Source of the DNA: Branchinecta lynchi | Lineage: Eukaryota; Arthropoda; Branchiopoda; Anostraca; Branchinectidae | Length of the DNA: 64,000 nucleotides | Assembly (NCBI GenBank): GCA_023053575.1 | Contig: JAKZAP010000004.1 | Coordinates: forward strand, 20,951,675-21,015,674 | Reading direction: 5' to 3' | In this document: positions 1 to 12,400 of the stretch, piece by piece | Layout of the letters: each line of letters opens with the position of its first letter | How positions within the stretch are numbered: position 1 is the stretch's first letter | Translations under genes and position numbers: made by a program | Notes under the pieces: model-generated | Database searches by the model: none | Told to the model about the DNA's origin: nothing | The model's input: the letters and a program-made list of their open reading frames with translations, nothing else

Positions 1-555
1 GGTTCCCAATTGTTTTTTGAATATATTTATTTCTGGAGGTGCTGTACATAATTATCCAACGCGTAACGCTAGTGACATACGAATGCCACAGGTTATTAGA
101 ACAAGGTCACTATTTTCACTACTTGTATGGAATAAATTGCCAGAATCATTAAGAAGGTTAAAGAATCTGAGTTCCGTCGAGATCTTAAAACCCTTTGTCT
201 CCACCAATATGAGTTTTAAACTGTAGTTATCTTGATATGAGTCGTTCTCAGGTTGGCCCAGATTCCGTTATGTTTATTTAACCATGTTTGGTTTTGTCTG
301 TTTCTGAAGACGAGATTTTGGAGTATATAGTTTTTTTTGTTGGGTGTTTGACCAGGAACCGAGTAAGTGTATAAGTTTTTTTTTCTCTTCCTCTCTTTTT
401 TCTTATTTCTCTCTCAATTATAGTGTTATGTTTGTTAATCTGTCCAAGGGTGTTTGTTAAACCTCTTAACAAGTGTAAAATTCTGGAGGGTTTTGTAGTT
501 CTTAGTATTTTTTTTTTTCCAATAAACCCCATATGTAATCTAATCTAATCTATGC
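1..555 (+). mobile_element. LINE 3' fragment, (TAATC)n-tailed family
   Basis: The reading frame at 17-226 has the usual C-terminal signature of a non-LTR retrotransposon ORF2 (VHNYPTRNASDIR, then a VWNKLPESLRRL block). It is followed by a T-rich 3' UTR and a short TAATC repeat at about 536-552. The 5' part is cut off by the window edge. This is a dead fragment, not a host gene. The family assignment rests only on the C-terminal block and the tail. Confidence 0.65.
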
Positions 556-661
556 TCCTGTTGACACTTCAACATTGGACAATCCAAATTATAGACCATC
601 TTAATTTTATTTTTAGCCTCTACATTAGTCAAATGAGAATGATAAATTAAGCACTTACTAT

Positions 662-1700
662 CAGCTAAAACTCAAGTGTTCCCTCCAACTCCCCACACAG
701 TGCTCGGATCCAATCCGGTTTTGTCGTCTATGTATCTAGGGCGTGTGCTTGTTTTTCCACCAAGTTTCATCCCGATCCGTCCACTCTGAACATTCACATG
801 ATTTCCGCCCCCCCCCCCCTCCAACTCCCCCAAAGTCACCGGATCTATTCCGGACTTCAAGTGTGAGATCTGAGAAACGAGGTCTTTCCAAATATCAAGT
901 TTCATTAAGATCCGATTCCCCGGCCAAAAGCCATAAATACATCAATATTTCGGATTCCCCCTCACTCAACCCCCCCCCCCCCCCTGGTGGTCGGGTGGGG
1001 GTAGTGACGATTTGCAAGCTATTGTGTTTGGGTCCCTAATCCTGCCAAGTCTACCACAGTAGACGTGCCCTATGGCGGAAGGGCACCTCTTGGCGTGGGT
1101 TGTGCTCTTATATTTTTTTTATTTTTTTTCGCTTAGTGTGTGTTTGACTCGTTTTCATGTTACAATAATCATTTTGGACGCTTTTCATTGATTTTGATTT
1201 TTAATAGTATTTTTTATTGTAAAAAGTAAAGGTGAAAATATTAATAAATGTTAAGTTATAAATATAATTGTAAAGATAATAGAATTTTAAAGTAAAAACA
1301 GAAAGAGTAAGTGCCACACTTGTGCCACTGAGTGGAGGAGGAGGGAATTTAAAAAATAAAAAAAAATATGCCTGCCAAGCTTATCGTCCTAGCACATTTG
1401 TAAGCAGTCGGGATCACAGGAACTACGGAACCCTCCCTCCAGCTCCCCCCACAGTGCTCGGATCTGGTCCGGTCTTGTCAGCTACGTATCTAAGGCTTGT
1501 GCTGGTTCTTCCCACCAAGTTTCATCGCGATCCGTCCACTCTGAACACGTCACACGATTTCCGGTTCCCCCTCCAACTCCCCCCAAAGTCGCCGGATCCA
1601 TTCCGGACTTCAAGTGTGACATCTGAGAAACGAGGTTTTCCAAATACCAAGTTGATAACTCTATGCTCCCATGAGCCATTCACCGTTACCGCTAGCTGCA
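662..1700 (-). repeat. Family G repeat, two partial copies (minus orientation)
   Basis: Two blocks (about 665-1040 and 1385-1690) are reverse complements of the GATGAAACTTGG / GGATCCGG / poly-G modules that fill introns further right. On the plus strand they read as C-rich with 'ccaagtttcat' and 'ccggatc' motifs. Proline-rich frames across the C-runs are artefacts. The AT-rich stretch 1100-1310 between them shows nothing recognisable. Confidence 0.7.
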
Positions 1701-2379
1701 AGCACGTAAAAATGCCCAGCTCCAAGCAGACCGTGAGAATAACACTTTGGTACCAACAGCCAAAGAGACTCCTCGTTTGCTCAAGGAGGCAGGGATCCTC
1801 CTAATGAAGCACTCATTAGGAGCAGTCAAGAGCACAAAGTCAATCTGGTCCTCCGGCAAGCGCTGTGCTTCTCCGGTCGGCTGGAAACAACAAAGAGATC
1901 AGACTCACTGTAAGCCTTAACTAAGGCTTTGACGTCAGCCTCAGACATCAAGAAACTGAACACAAAGACCAGGAAACGATGAACTTCTTTGCGTGAATAA
2001 TGTAAACTGTCGCAGACATGTAGAAGGGAAAAGGTGTCACCGGCAAAGGTGGGTCGATCCGACTTCATGTAGCAAATGCGTGACATAAATGACAAATGAG
2101 GGAGGAGTTTCGATGCACACCGCTTTCGGCTGACATACATCTGATATTTGAATACACTGAAACATTTTGGCCCATCGAAGGGATTTGTTTTTTTTTCAAC
2201 CGAGGCTCTAGCAATGACGTATGCACTACTTGCACGACAACCGAAAATTCATCCAAACGAGGAGATTTTGAATTTGAATACAAGCCTGCAATTCCAGGAT
2301 TAAAAACGCTAAGCAGGGGAAGTCCGCGGCGGACAAGGAGAATGATTTTAAGATATGTCTTCAAAGAATCTGCATTTTT

Positions 2380-3130
2380 TTATTTTTCGGCAATTTCGTA
2401 GTTGGTAAATATTTCGAGGCAAAAAACGGATAATTTGTGAAAAGTAAAAGTTTACCCTGAAGTTGTTTAGAGGTTTGACTCAGGGATAAGGAGACATGCT
2501 GAATCCGAATATGAAAATCGTTTTCTTGCCGGACAAGAAGTCCGCCCGGTATCCAGCCAAAATCGGAAAATTTGTTCAAAATAAAATTTTTATTTGAATT
2601 TGATTAGATGTTCTATTTACAGGTAAGGAGACATGCTGAATCCGTATGTGACAATCATTATGTCACCAGACTCAAAGTTCGCTCGGAATCCGGCTAAATC
2701 CGAAACTTTGTAGAAAGTAAATGTTTTATCTGAAGTTGATCAGAGGTTCGATGTAGGGGTAAGAAGACACGCTGAGGCTTCAGTTTTTCGCCAGACAAGT
2801 AGATAGTCGAGAATCCGGCAAAACAGGAATTCGGCAGAAATAAGGAAGAATTTTTTTTTATCAATTTCGTCCAATTCGTCAGAAGTAGGGAAGAAAGTTT
2901 TGATCAATTTCGTCAAAGTAGAAATTACGCAATTACGGGTCAACACCAATGCTGAAACCAAATCTGAACATGAGTCTTCTGAGCTGATTACCATTGGCCT
3001 TAATCGATTTCTAAATTTTAATAGTAAAAATGTTTACGAAGTCTGGCGAAGACCGGGTATCTAAATGACATAATTGCTGGATCAATCTTAAACTTTTGGG
3101 ATCCCATCGAAACCTTTGGTCTTGTTCTTC
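2380..3130 (-). repeat. Family B repeat copy (minus orientation)
   Basis: Diverged units contain 'aaggagacatgctgaatccg' and 'tccgcccggtatccagcc', the reverse complement of the 136-bp CCGGATTCCGG units arrayed at 12.9-15.1 kb. The block ends in 'gggatcccatcgaaacctttggtcttg' (about 3099-3125), the reverse complement of that family's left terminus. It lies within or beyond the 3' part of the ETFDH locus. No exon was seen in it. Confidence 0.65.
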
Positions 3131-3234
3131 ATAGCACTTATGTTTATGGGGAGGGTACGGGCGACCTCCAAAAGAATCACCAGGGAAACACGCACGGTCA
3201 ACGGCTTAGCGGCCATTATTCTTGCAATTGTTCG

Positions 3235-4440
3235 GTGTTTTTAGTGGAGTGTACCTTAGAACATTCCACTATTGCGAGCGCTGTAGTAGCTTTCGGTTTT
3301 CGGTTTCCGGTTTTAACTCGTGAAGCTCATAAATATGAACACGTGCATGCATCAAGTTCAGACTTAGTACACTTGTGGGTATTGTGGTCTAGTTGTGCCG
3401 TTTAGGGGTCCCAACTCCTCCACCCACCCGGTTCAAGGGCAATTGGCCCATTGAGTAAGAGTTCTAAACCAGTGGGCAATGACGAATATCAATTTGAAAG
3501 CTGGTGCAACTGTTCGCGTTAGAGTCTGGTTGTACTTAGTAGGGGTCCCACCCCCCACATCCACCAGATTCAGGGGCAATTGGGGTCAGATTGCCCATTG
3601 AGTGGAGCTCATAACCCGTGAACAATGACAGAGATCAAGTTGTAACTTGGTACAAGTGTTGGCGCTGGGGTCTTGTTGTGCTTTTCAGGGGTCCAGCCCC
3701 CCCCCCCCCCCACCACCACCCACCCACCTAGTTCAGGGGCAATTGGGCCCAGATTGACCAGGCAGTAACCCGTGAACCATGACATGCATCAATTTGAAAC
3801 TTGGTATTATTTTTGGGACAGACATCTAGTTGTAGCCTATTGTTTGTGGTCCCAAATCCCCAGACCCACCCGGTTCTGGGGCAGTCGGCCCCAAATTGCC
3901 CCGTGCCTAAGATCTAAAAATTACAACGGATGAAGCTAGAATGGCGAAGTTTCCTTTACCTGTATCCTCTGGCTACGAAGAAAATCTTGAGACTGCATCT
4001 CCCCCACCCTCCCCGTTCATGGGCAACTAGGCTCGGAAATACCCCCCCCCCCCCCCCCACCCAACACACACACACATTAACCATTCCTCGGTTTCAGGGG
4101 CAACCGTGCCCGGTTCTTAGCTTGCAGACTGTGTCCGATATCATGTAGAAACTTGGAACGATTGTTGTCATTGGGTCCAGATGTGTACGTTCTTTTTTAG
4201 GAAGAGGGGGGTCCTGCCTCGAACATCCGGGCGTTTGAGATACTACTAACTACTAGTCGCAGTTTCCCCAGTAATTAATTTGGGTAACATAGACCACAGT
4301 TAGAGATACGACAATGAAATTCCATTTCTTCACAAATTCCAGGCTGTTGAATACACTTTTGGAGTTTCACCTCCCTCACCCTTCCCGTTCACTTGCAACG
4401 GGGCCCAGATTGCCCATGCCCCTGAACGAGGACACTCATT
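3235..4440 (+). repeat. Family C dispersed repeat
   Basis: Four or more degenerate modules run in series, each with 'gtggagctcataac(c)cgtgaac', 'caagttgaaacttggt', 'ggggtctagttgtg', 'ggggtccca', a C-run and 'ttcaggggcaattgggcccagattgccca'. The left end opens with TAGTGGA...TCCACTA, able to form a small stem. A second copy in the same orientation is at 61868-62720. Module length is roughly 150-300 bp. It is non-coding. Confidence 0.75.
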
Positions 4441-4582
4441 AGACCTTAGTTCCTCCTGTGCCACCAGAGGCACCCAGGGCATCCAGAAAGAGCCACCAGT
4501 CGTCCCTCATATGTGCTGCTGCCCAGACGTCTTCCCACTGGGGTTGGACTATCGAATTATTGTGTTTTAGTTCCCGCTGGTA

Positions 4583-4610
4583 CGTACGACGAAGTGTATT
4601 TCGTCGTACG
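4583..4610. repeat. Perfect 11-bp inverted repeat with 6-nt loop
   Basis: CGTACGACGAA, then gtgtat, then TTCGTCGTACG: the 11-bp arms are exact. It sits in otherwise unassigned DNA just right of the family C block. It could be an MITE core, a recent hairpin or chance. No flanking duplication was identified. Confidence 0.6.
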
Positions 4611-5289
4611 AAATACGAGGACACTCATCAAATTAAAATCTCGTATGCTTGTACAGAGCACTTTTCGCAAGATGCGCATTGCGTTAGTTTGGTTACATGT
4701 TTCGCAAAGGGTTCGAGGTGTTAATTAGTCACAAAGTATGTGTTTCGCGTTAGGAAGGGTGATGAAATGGGATCTGAAACTTCTTGACTTTGACATTGGT
4801 GTTAGAACAAGGTATAATAAACGAAATATATTTCAAAATTGATGAAAGTCAAGCCGGTAGTGTATTGGAACAAGCCTGCGGGGTTTATAAGACAAAGATG
4901 GACAATACTGTGACCGGAGACCGAATTACGATTTACGCGAAGAGATTGCGTTTCTGCGTGAACTAACATGTTTTCTCGCGTGGAAGGTGTTTAGATGAGA
5001 TGCACTTTGAAAATTTTGACTTTGATATTAGGGCGTTTGAGCAAGGTATACTAAACAAAGTATATTGGAAAAAACCTGGTGCTCATAGCGTGCATAACTG
5101 ATTGTATGAGAGATGGCCTGAGACGTGTTAGGAGATTCTTTGAGAGCTCAATTGTTGGTTTCAAGGATAACTAGTTACGGGAAGGGAGAGATCTAAGTCA
5201 GTTCAATTCATTATTTTACACTCCACGTCTGAGCGCTGGCGCACTTTCTCTGTTTTAGTTTTGCATTTTCCACTGCTTTTGCACTGCTT

Positions 5290-5880
5290 CATGTCACAAA
5301 AATTTATCCGTAAAACAAATTTTGTAATTAAATCCCTCTCCACCCTTAAATCTTTCGGTTTGGATACTAAATGCCTCCTCTGTTATTTTAAAACTTATAT
5401 ACGTCCTCATTTAGAATATGCTTCACCGGTTTGGCATTCTTCTCTGTCTGCAGAGCTCTCTGATCGCCTGGAAAATGTCCAAAAGAGAGCCATGAGAGTC
5501 ATTCTGGGTGATCACAATACTACATACGAAGAGGCTCTAATATAACTTGACATTCCTAAATTATCTGAACGTAGAAATACTCTTTCAAACAAATTTGGAG
5601 CTAAGATAACGTGTTGTCCCCAGATGACCCATCTATTCCCCCCTCCCATCCCGTCTTCCGTGCGTCGGTCCGAAAGGAATACTGGCAATAAGTTTTCCCG
5701 TATCCCGCTAATTCTTCTACTCAATTTTTACGTAGTTTCATTCCATCATTTATTTCTGGTAATTTCTTGTAAGTGTATTAGTTAATTTGTTTCTTGTGTG
5801 TCTGTGTATTTTGTAAATTTGTATTCCTTTTCTAGCTTTTAGCTATTCGGAGTAAACTTGATTGATTTGATTGATTGAAA
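5290..5880 (+). mobile_element. LINE 3' fragment, (TTGA)n-tailed family
   Basis: The frame encodes IRKTNFVIKSL, then TYIRPHLEYASPVWHSSL, then [14 protein letters not shown], then YEEAL. This is the post-RT thumb/connection region typical of CR1/L2/jockey-type LINEs. The frame breaks at about 5545 and is followed by a 3' UTR that ends in TTGATTTGATTGATTGA. Its 3' UTR closely matches 54379-54633, and the coding part matches the minus-strand copy at 11030-11571. It is 5'-truncated and non-functional. Confidence 0.85.
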
Positions 5881-6298
5881 TATGCCAACCAACTAACCAT
5901 TACCATTCGTATCCCTCTCGCTGATATTTAATTAGAGTACTGGAAGCGTGGCGAAAATAAGACTGTTACTAGTGCCAAGGGTCAGCACACAAAACGTGTC
6001 GTTGAGCCTGAATATGCTTCCTGCCCCACTCGCCATGTTTAAGAGTTGCAAATTCCCACGCTGCAGGGCATACCCGCCGGCCATTTCCCGCTATTGTCAT
6101 TATCTGGGCCCGTATTCCGAAGAGCAAAGATTCTGCCAATTTCTATCTATTTCCACACAGCTGCACGATTTGCTAAATTATCTGTTCTTTTGAAGAAAAA
6201 GATTCGGTTATATCACCAGCAAAATTCCCGGCTGGTACAGGCCCAAGAATCCCTGGATACCGTTCCAGCTGGATTTTCCCTTAATTAGTCCCACTTAC
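5881..6298. other. Intron/flank of ETFDH, no gene seen
   Basis: Between the LINE tail and the ETFDH donor I see no further exon, repeat or RNA gene. The next ETFDH exon, expected to resume after the splice donor at 6298, was not recognisable in 1-6298 and probably lies off the left edge. Confidence 0.5.
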
Positions 6299-6480
6299 CT
6301 ATTTCCTCCTTCGAATGTTTTTCGGACGCTCGGATGAGTCTTGAATATCTGGAACTCCTTGAAGGGATGGATGTAAGGGTTTTTGTAGTCCAGTCCAATG
6401 ACGTAGCCGACAGCCACTAAGGGTGATTTGTTCTCGTCAGTGACGTGGTACAAGAAGGAGCCACCGTAGGTATGCATGTT
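6299..6480 (-). CDS. ETFDH: ETFDH exon ([10 protein letters not shown]...EGGNR)
   Basis: The acceptor TTTCTTTCAG precedes AAC ATG CAT ACC at 6480. The donor AG|GTAAGT follows 6299. It enters in phase 0 and leaves two bases of the next codon. It carries the conserved [23 protein letters not shown] and [14 protein letters not shown] blocks. Confidence 0.95.
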
Positions 6481-9400
6481 CTGAAAGAAAGTTCAATCAT
6501 GAAAGAGAATAAGATAGGAACGCAGATTTTCGGAGGAGCTGGTCATCACCGAACCACCTACCGTAGTCGATTCCTACTAAAAAATAACCACACCGTAGCT
6601 TAGGCCAATAGATCAGCTGTACGTTAGATTCCACAAAGAACTCCCCTAATAACAATTATTTTCTCTATGCTCTATGGCCAAACCTTCTTTGTACAAAATA
6701 GTGACAAGCGTAGGCCTGACTATCTGTATGCATTGTCCATGGGAATCCCAAAGGGTAAAACTTACTGACTACAAAATCTTAAAATCAGACGATGTCGTAG
6801 CCCCAACTTGACTAACACTGACGGATTTTCTACAGTTCTTCTGCCGAGCAGCCGATATTGAACCACTCCTCGTCTGCTGTATTTCTATGGAGTGTTTGAC
6901 AACAACAATATCATCAATGATATTCTGTGGAAAAGAAAATCCTACGTCTCCGATAATGGCATTAGCTTTGTGGCTAAAGTAAAAAAATAGATTCAGTATG
7001 TCTCCTTACCCCCACATCGAACCTCGTATCAACTTCAGATAAAACTTTAACTGTTGCTACTTTCCGGTTTCGGCCGGATTCCGGGCGAACTATTTTTCAG
7101 ACGAGAAAATGACCTACAGATAAGGATTCAGCATGTTTCTTTACCCCAAAAATTAACCTCTAATCAACTTCAGATGAAACTTTTCGGTTTTGGCCGGATT
7201 CCGGGCGAACTATTTGTCGGTAGTTTCAGATAGGCTATGGAATCAGCGGGTCTCCTTACCCCTACGTCGAGCAAATGAGTGATGCCGATAACATTATGCT
7301 ACGACCCTTTTAGGTGTTGTGTTTCGCGACGCAATGACATTAAAAGGCTCCAGACACACAAATTCTCGGCATGCGTCATAAAAATTTAACACAAAGATGA
7401 TCGATCATCCACGTGTTATATGTTATGATAACTGAAAAACCTATATGTTATAATTACTGACGATGAAATGCAGGGCGAGTCATCCAGCGTCAGCTGAGTG
7501 AACCAAAGATTTCAGAGTTTTGTCAAATTCTTTTTATTCTAAGACGCAGGACCGTGTTGTCAGATAATCTGACAATTGTCCCACTAACAACGCTCCAAAA
7601 CATCCCATTACCAAGAATATGGATTGTCAGCATACCAGAAATCTTCTACTAAAGAAAGGGCGACATTTCTCTTTGTCCAATGAGCAGGATTTGTCTCCGG
7701 AAATCTCCAGATTTTCTGAATATCACGCTGAAAAGGTTACGACGGAGTTGTCATTCGTGTCGCATCACAGCTGATGGAAATTTTGACCTCAAGATGATCA
7801 ATTCGTAACACCTGAGGCCAACTTTGACTGCACAGAATGATATGTTTTTGTGTGTGAATGAAATATGACATTAGGTGTACGCTTGTTCCATGCTAATTTC
7901 TAAACTGCCACGTTATTTCAAATTCTTGCAGATGCTCAAAGACGACTGATGCTCCGTAGTAGCACGTGAACAGATGCAGCTACAGCTGATGATAAAGTAA
8001 AATTTTCTGATGATAAAGTTTCCTTCTACTGCATCAAGGCATTCGGACATTTTAAAAAATCCGGGTTGTCAAGAAATTACATTAGCATATTTTTCTAATT
8101 CTCTTCAGTGAACCGTCGTTTGGTTCTCAGCACGCTTTGGTAAATCAGGTCGAGACTTTCTCCCTGTCCAATCAGGCTGACTTCTCTTGCGCACGTGTTA
8201 CACGCTGTGTTCTTTGAATTCTCTTAAAGAACCCCTCGCACTATTTACTCTTCAAGTTACAGTATTTTCAAATATTGAATACTTTAAAACTAGGCTGTGC
8301 TTTCAACAAATAATCCATGGTTTGCTGTTTTAAGCCTTTTTCGAGACTCGTTGACTTGTAGCGAAAACAGGGAAACAATTTACATAACCGATATTTCTGA
8401 CGGAAAAAATTCTCGCAGACAACCGTCGACAGCGTGATATACATCGAATGTAGCAAAACACGGCAAATGAGAAAATCAGCGTGATTTTGTTAGAGGGGTT
8501 AGAATGTACCGTACGAAATTGGGGTCTTCGGGTTCATTTGCTTGCATTAGTATTATAGGTAAGACAGGTCCTTTAACGCAGAAATAATAAGTAAAAGCTC
8601 CTCTGTAAAATGTGCAAGAAACGGCCATTCGCGGTCAATTTTAAATAAAATAAATCTATATAAAGCTAATCAGTGGGGACAGAAGCAAACATTTCGGCTC
8701 AAGCAAACAGAAGGGCCCACACAGAACAATTGGGACAAGCACCTTGCTGTAGAAGTATGTGAAGGTACAGGCTCTGTACTTACCAGAGGCCACCCGACTG
8801 AATGCTCCACACGTCCAGGCTGATGTTTATCCGGTTCAACCTCCCACAATTCCTTCAACCCAATGGCATATGACTGTGGCTCACATTTTGTCCTCAAGTT
8901 AAACCTCGTGAACAACTGCTTTGCTAAATGCCCATGGCACCCCTCTGCGAATATGGTACACTTGGCGTGAAGTTCCATACCCCTCGCAAATGTGTCTTTC
9001 GGGGACCCATCTTTGGCTATCCCCACATCACCCGTAGCAATCCCTTTAACACTACCGTCTTCGTGATAAAGTATTTCAGAGGCGGGTGTACCGGGATAGA
9101 CTTCCACTCCCAGTTCCTCGGCTTGCTCTCCAAGCCATCGAACGACGTGACCAAGCCGGACAACATAATTGCCATGGTTGTTCATCGGCATGCCTTAAAA
9201 GAAAAGTAGTCGGTGTGGCTTGACTGACATAAGCACGAAGCTGCTCAACCTAAATATTCTCCATTTTATTATAATTTAAACAGTATCTCTCACAGGCGTC
9301 ATACAGAAGGTCTGGCATGATACGACATGAAGTGTCATATCAAAAGAGGTCGTATGCTTTCAACGAAGAAGAGAGAAGGGATTGAGTAACTTGGCAAATC

Positions 9401-12400
9401 TTTTGAAAGGGTATACATCAATTTATGCTCAGATGTGTCGGATGACAATACTACAGAATATGGGCGGAAACGTTCACATGTAGACTCGAACGACTACAGT
9501 CGTTACCAGACTGAAACGGGCTTAAAGAACACTGCAAATCTGAGGTGGCTATCGACTCCTTCCTAGAATCGATTCTCGATTATTTCGCTTTTTACGCGAC
9601 AGCTTCTTGCCTCCTCAAGTTAGTCTGGCGACTTTATGGAAAATGGTGGAAGGGGTTGATTGCTTCTATTGAACAACCATGCATTGCTTCTTACGGAACA
9701 GGTAGACGCGAACAGTTAATTTGTTACCTTAAAAATTACAGCGAGTGAACGCATAATGCTTTAGACAAGATGACTCAAATTTGTTTTTTAGCTTGAAGAC
9801 TAGTGAAGCTTTCCGTCGCTTTCAATTTTCTGAACTTCAGCAGGGAAATTCGCATTTCATTAGCGTTGATTAACTTATCTGCCTTTTTCACTCAAAATAT
9901 GTGTAATAAACCTAGCAGCTCTAAACCACCACGAAAAAATCCAGCTGAAGTTGCGATGCGGTTTCAGTATCTTCAATCCAACACTCTACTTGGTGTAATT
10001 GTAAATATATTTTTGATTTAGTTTATTTATTTATAACTGTCAATATTTCTGCTTAATCTCAATTGTGCATGTTGTGTGTTTTGTATCATTGTCTTCTTTG
10101 TGACGCGTCCAAACTATCTTATAATGATATTGGCAAAATAAATTGATTGATTGATTGATTGAATAAACTGGAAGCAAAGCAAGTGATAATACCCACGTGT
10201 TTTCTTGCCCAGCCGCGCTTCTTTAGGCTGCGCTGCCGATCTTCATGTTACACGTGCAAATCTAAACCCCAAATCTTTCAACGACTTCATAATCAACTTT
10301 CACTTCTACCAAATTTATTCTTTGACGGATTCCGGGCGACCTACGCAAAGATACGCTATTCCGATTCTCCTCCTTTTTTTCCACCTCTAACCTGTTTTTT
10401 AAATTTTACTCCGACCGAAAACGTTTTTTGCCGGATTCAGAACGAACTACTAGTCTGGAGAAAACAAGGTTCAGATCTGGACGGCATCTGGATTGGCATC
10501 TGGATCTGGATTGGCATGTATTCGTAACCTTATTTGGACACTCTAAACAACTCCAGATCGAAACTTCTACTTCTCGGAAAATGTCCATTGCCGGGTTCCG
10601 GGAGAACTACTTGTCCGCCGAAAACATAAAGAGCGTGTTCCATCCTACTTACCGTAGTTACTAGGCATGACGTCAATAATTCTGGCTTTTTGCCGTCAAG
10701 GCTGGAACGATTTTTCTATTTTCCAGCAGAATATCATGCCACGGGCAAATCCGACCAATCAGGTTACAGAGATCCGTAGTTACTACGCTTACTACTCTCC
10801 AGAGCGTGGTAAGCAAATAGTTACTATTAGTTACTATTTCAAGAAGGTTGGAACGGTCAGCGTAGTAACTTTTCGTGAGGTTGGAACGGAAATAGTAACT
10901 AATAGTTACTATTTGTAGAAGGGTGGAACATGCTCAAAGTTCCGGTTTGGATTCAGCATTTCTCCTTATTCTAAATCGACCGTTTAAAACTCGAAGGGCT
11001 CGAAAAAATTCAAATTTGTGTCACACATTAATCAATCAATTAATCAAATTTATTTCCAAATAAGTAACTAATACACTTACAGGATACGACCAGAAATAAA
11101 TGACGGGACGTAAGAAGAATTAGCACGATGTGGGGATGCCATTATTCCGCTCGGACGGACGACTGGAGGGGAGGGGGGAATAGACGGCCCATGTGGGGAC
11201 AACACACTATCTTTGCTCCAAAATTTTTGAAAGAGTATTTCTGCGTTCAGTTGATTTAGGAACGTCCAGTTTAGTGACAGCCTCTTCAGATAAAATGTTG
11301 TGATCACCCATAATGATTTTCACTGCTCTCTTTTGGACATTTTCCAGGCGATCAGAGAGCTCTGCAGAGAGAGAAGAATGCGAAACCGGTGAAGCATAAT
11401 TATTCTATATGAGGACGGATAAAAGTAACAGAGGAGGTATTTAGTTTCCAAACTGAAAGATTTGAGCGTAAAGAGGGATTTAATTAGAAAGTTTGTTTTA
11501 CGAATAACATTCTCAACATGAGAATCCCATTTCAGAGCGTCATCAATTGCGTCATCAAGCGTCATCCCCATGGAATTTAAAGGATTTACACTGCCTGAAT
11601 GACGATGGATATTCAGCGGTTTCTCTTCTCAGTCTGCTAAACTGCATAACCGAAGACTTACTATCATTAGTTTGCAATTTCTTGCTCGACAATTTAGTTT
11701 TAAGTGAAGTGATTAATCTGAAATCGCATCTCATATCCTTAAAAAATAGGGTTACGGGGCCCAACCAAGTTGACCAAAAGGATCCTCACACAAAGCTTGG
11801 ACAACATATCTCAACCCCTTCGAGATTTATCGTGAAAACAGACGCACAGACAAACTTTACGAAGTCAAAGGTATTCCCCACGAAAAAACTAAAAAAGTTA
11901 GCACAGTGGCTCCGCCAACATTTTCAGGAATTAAAATAAAAAATACTAACTGTCTAGAGCATGGTAAAGTGCGGACAATACTGACCTGGTAGAATTGGGA
12001 TGGGTATGGCATATTTTTCAGTAAGAAAGTTAAACTTGTCGGCAGTGACAGGAGTATGTAGAGGGGCTCCCTTTTCTTTCCAGTCGGGAATCAACTCGCT
12101 GAGCGCATGTGTCTCAATGCAGGCTCCAGAAAGAGTGTGACCACCTAAAAAAAAGACCGAAGAGGTGAACCTACGCATAATAGTTAAGAATGTTACCATG
12201 TGCCTACAGGACGCATAGCGCTTCTCGCCTCATTCCTCACATTATTCGTTCGCACAGTAGGTTAACAAAAAACTTCACCCAACCCACCCTAACTTTCGGA
12301 TGGGACGTGTTGCGACCGCATAAAGTTAAAGGACCGGTGCCAATAACTACGTGCACTCATTCATCCAGAACGCTTTCGTCCTATCAGAACATCCCCATGA

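Noticed and set aside
743..1804. Proline-rich reading frames
   Set aside because: Produced by C-runs in family G copies; the same peptides recur wherever the repeat occurs.
4439..4624. Minus-strand frame with a protein-like run (QWEDVWAAAHMRDDWW)
   Set aside because: Suggestive composition, but no recognised family, no convincing splice sites, and it overlaps the CGTACGACGAA hairpin; not enough to call a gene.
9803..10021. 72-codon open frame just before a LINE tail
   Set aside because: No similarity to the LINE C-terminal block and no splice or codon signal; treated as chance.
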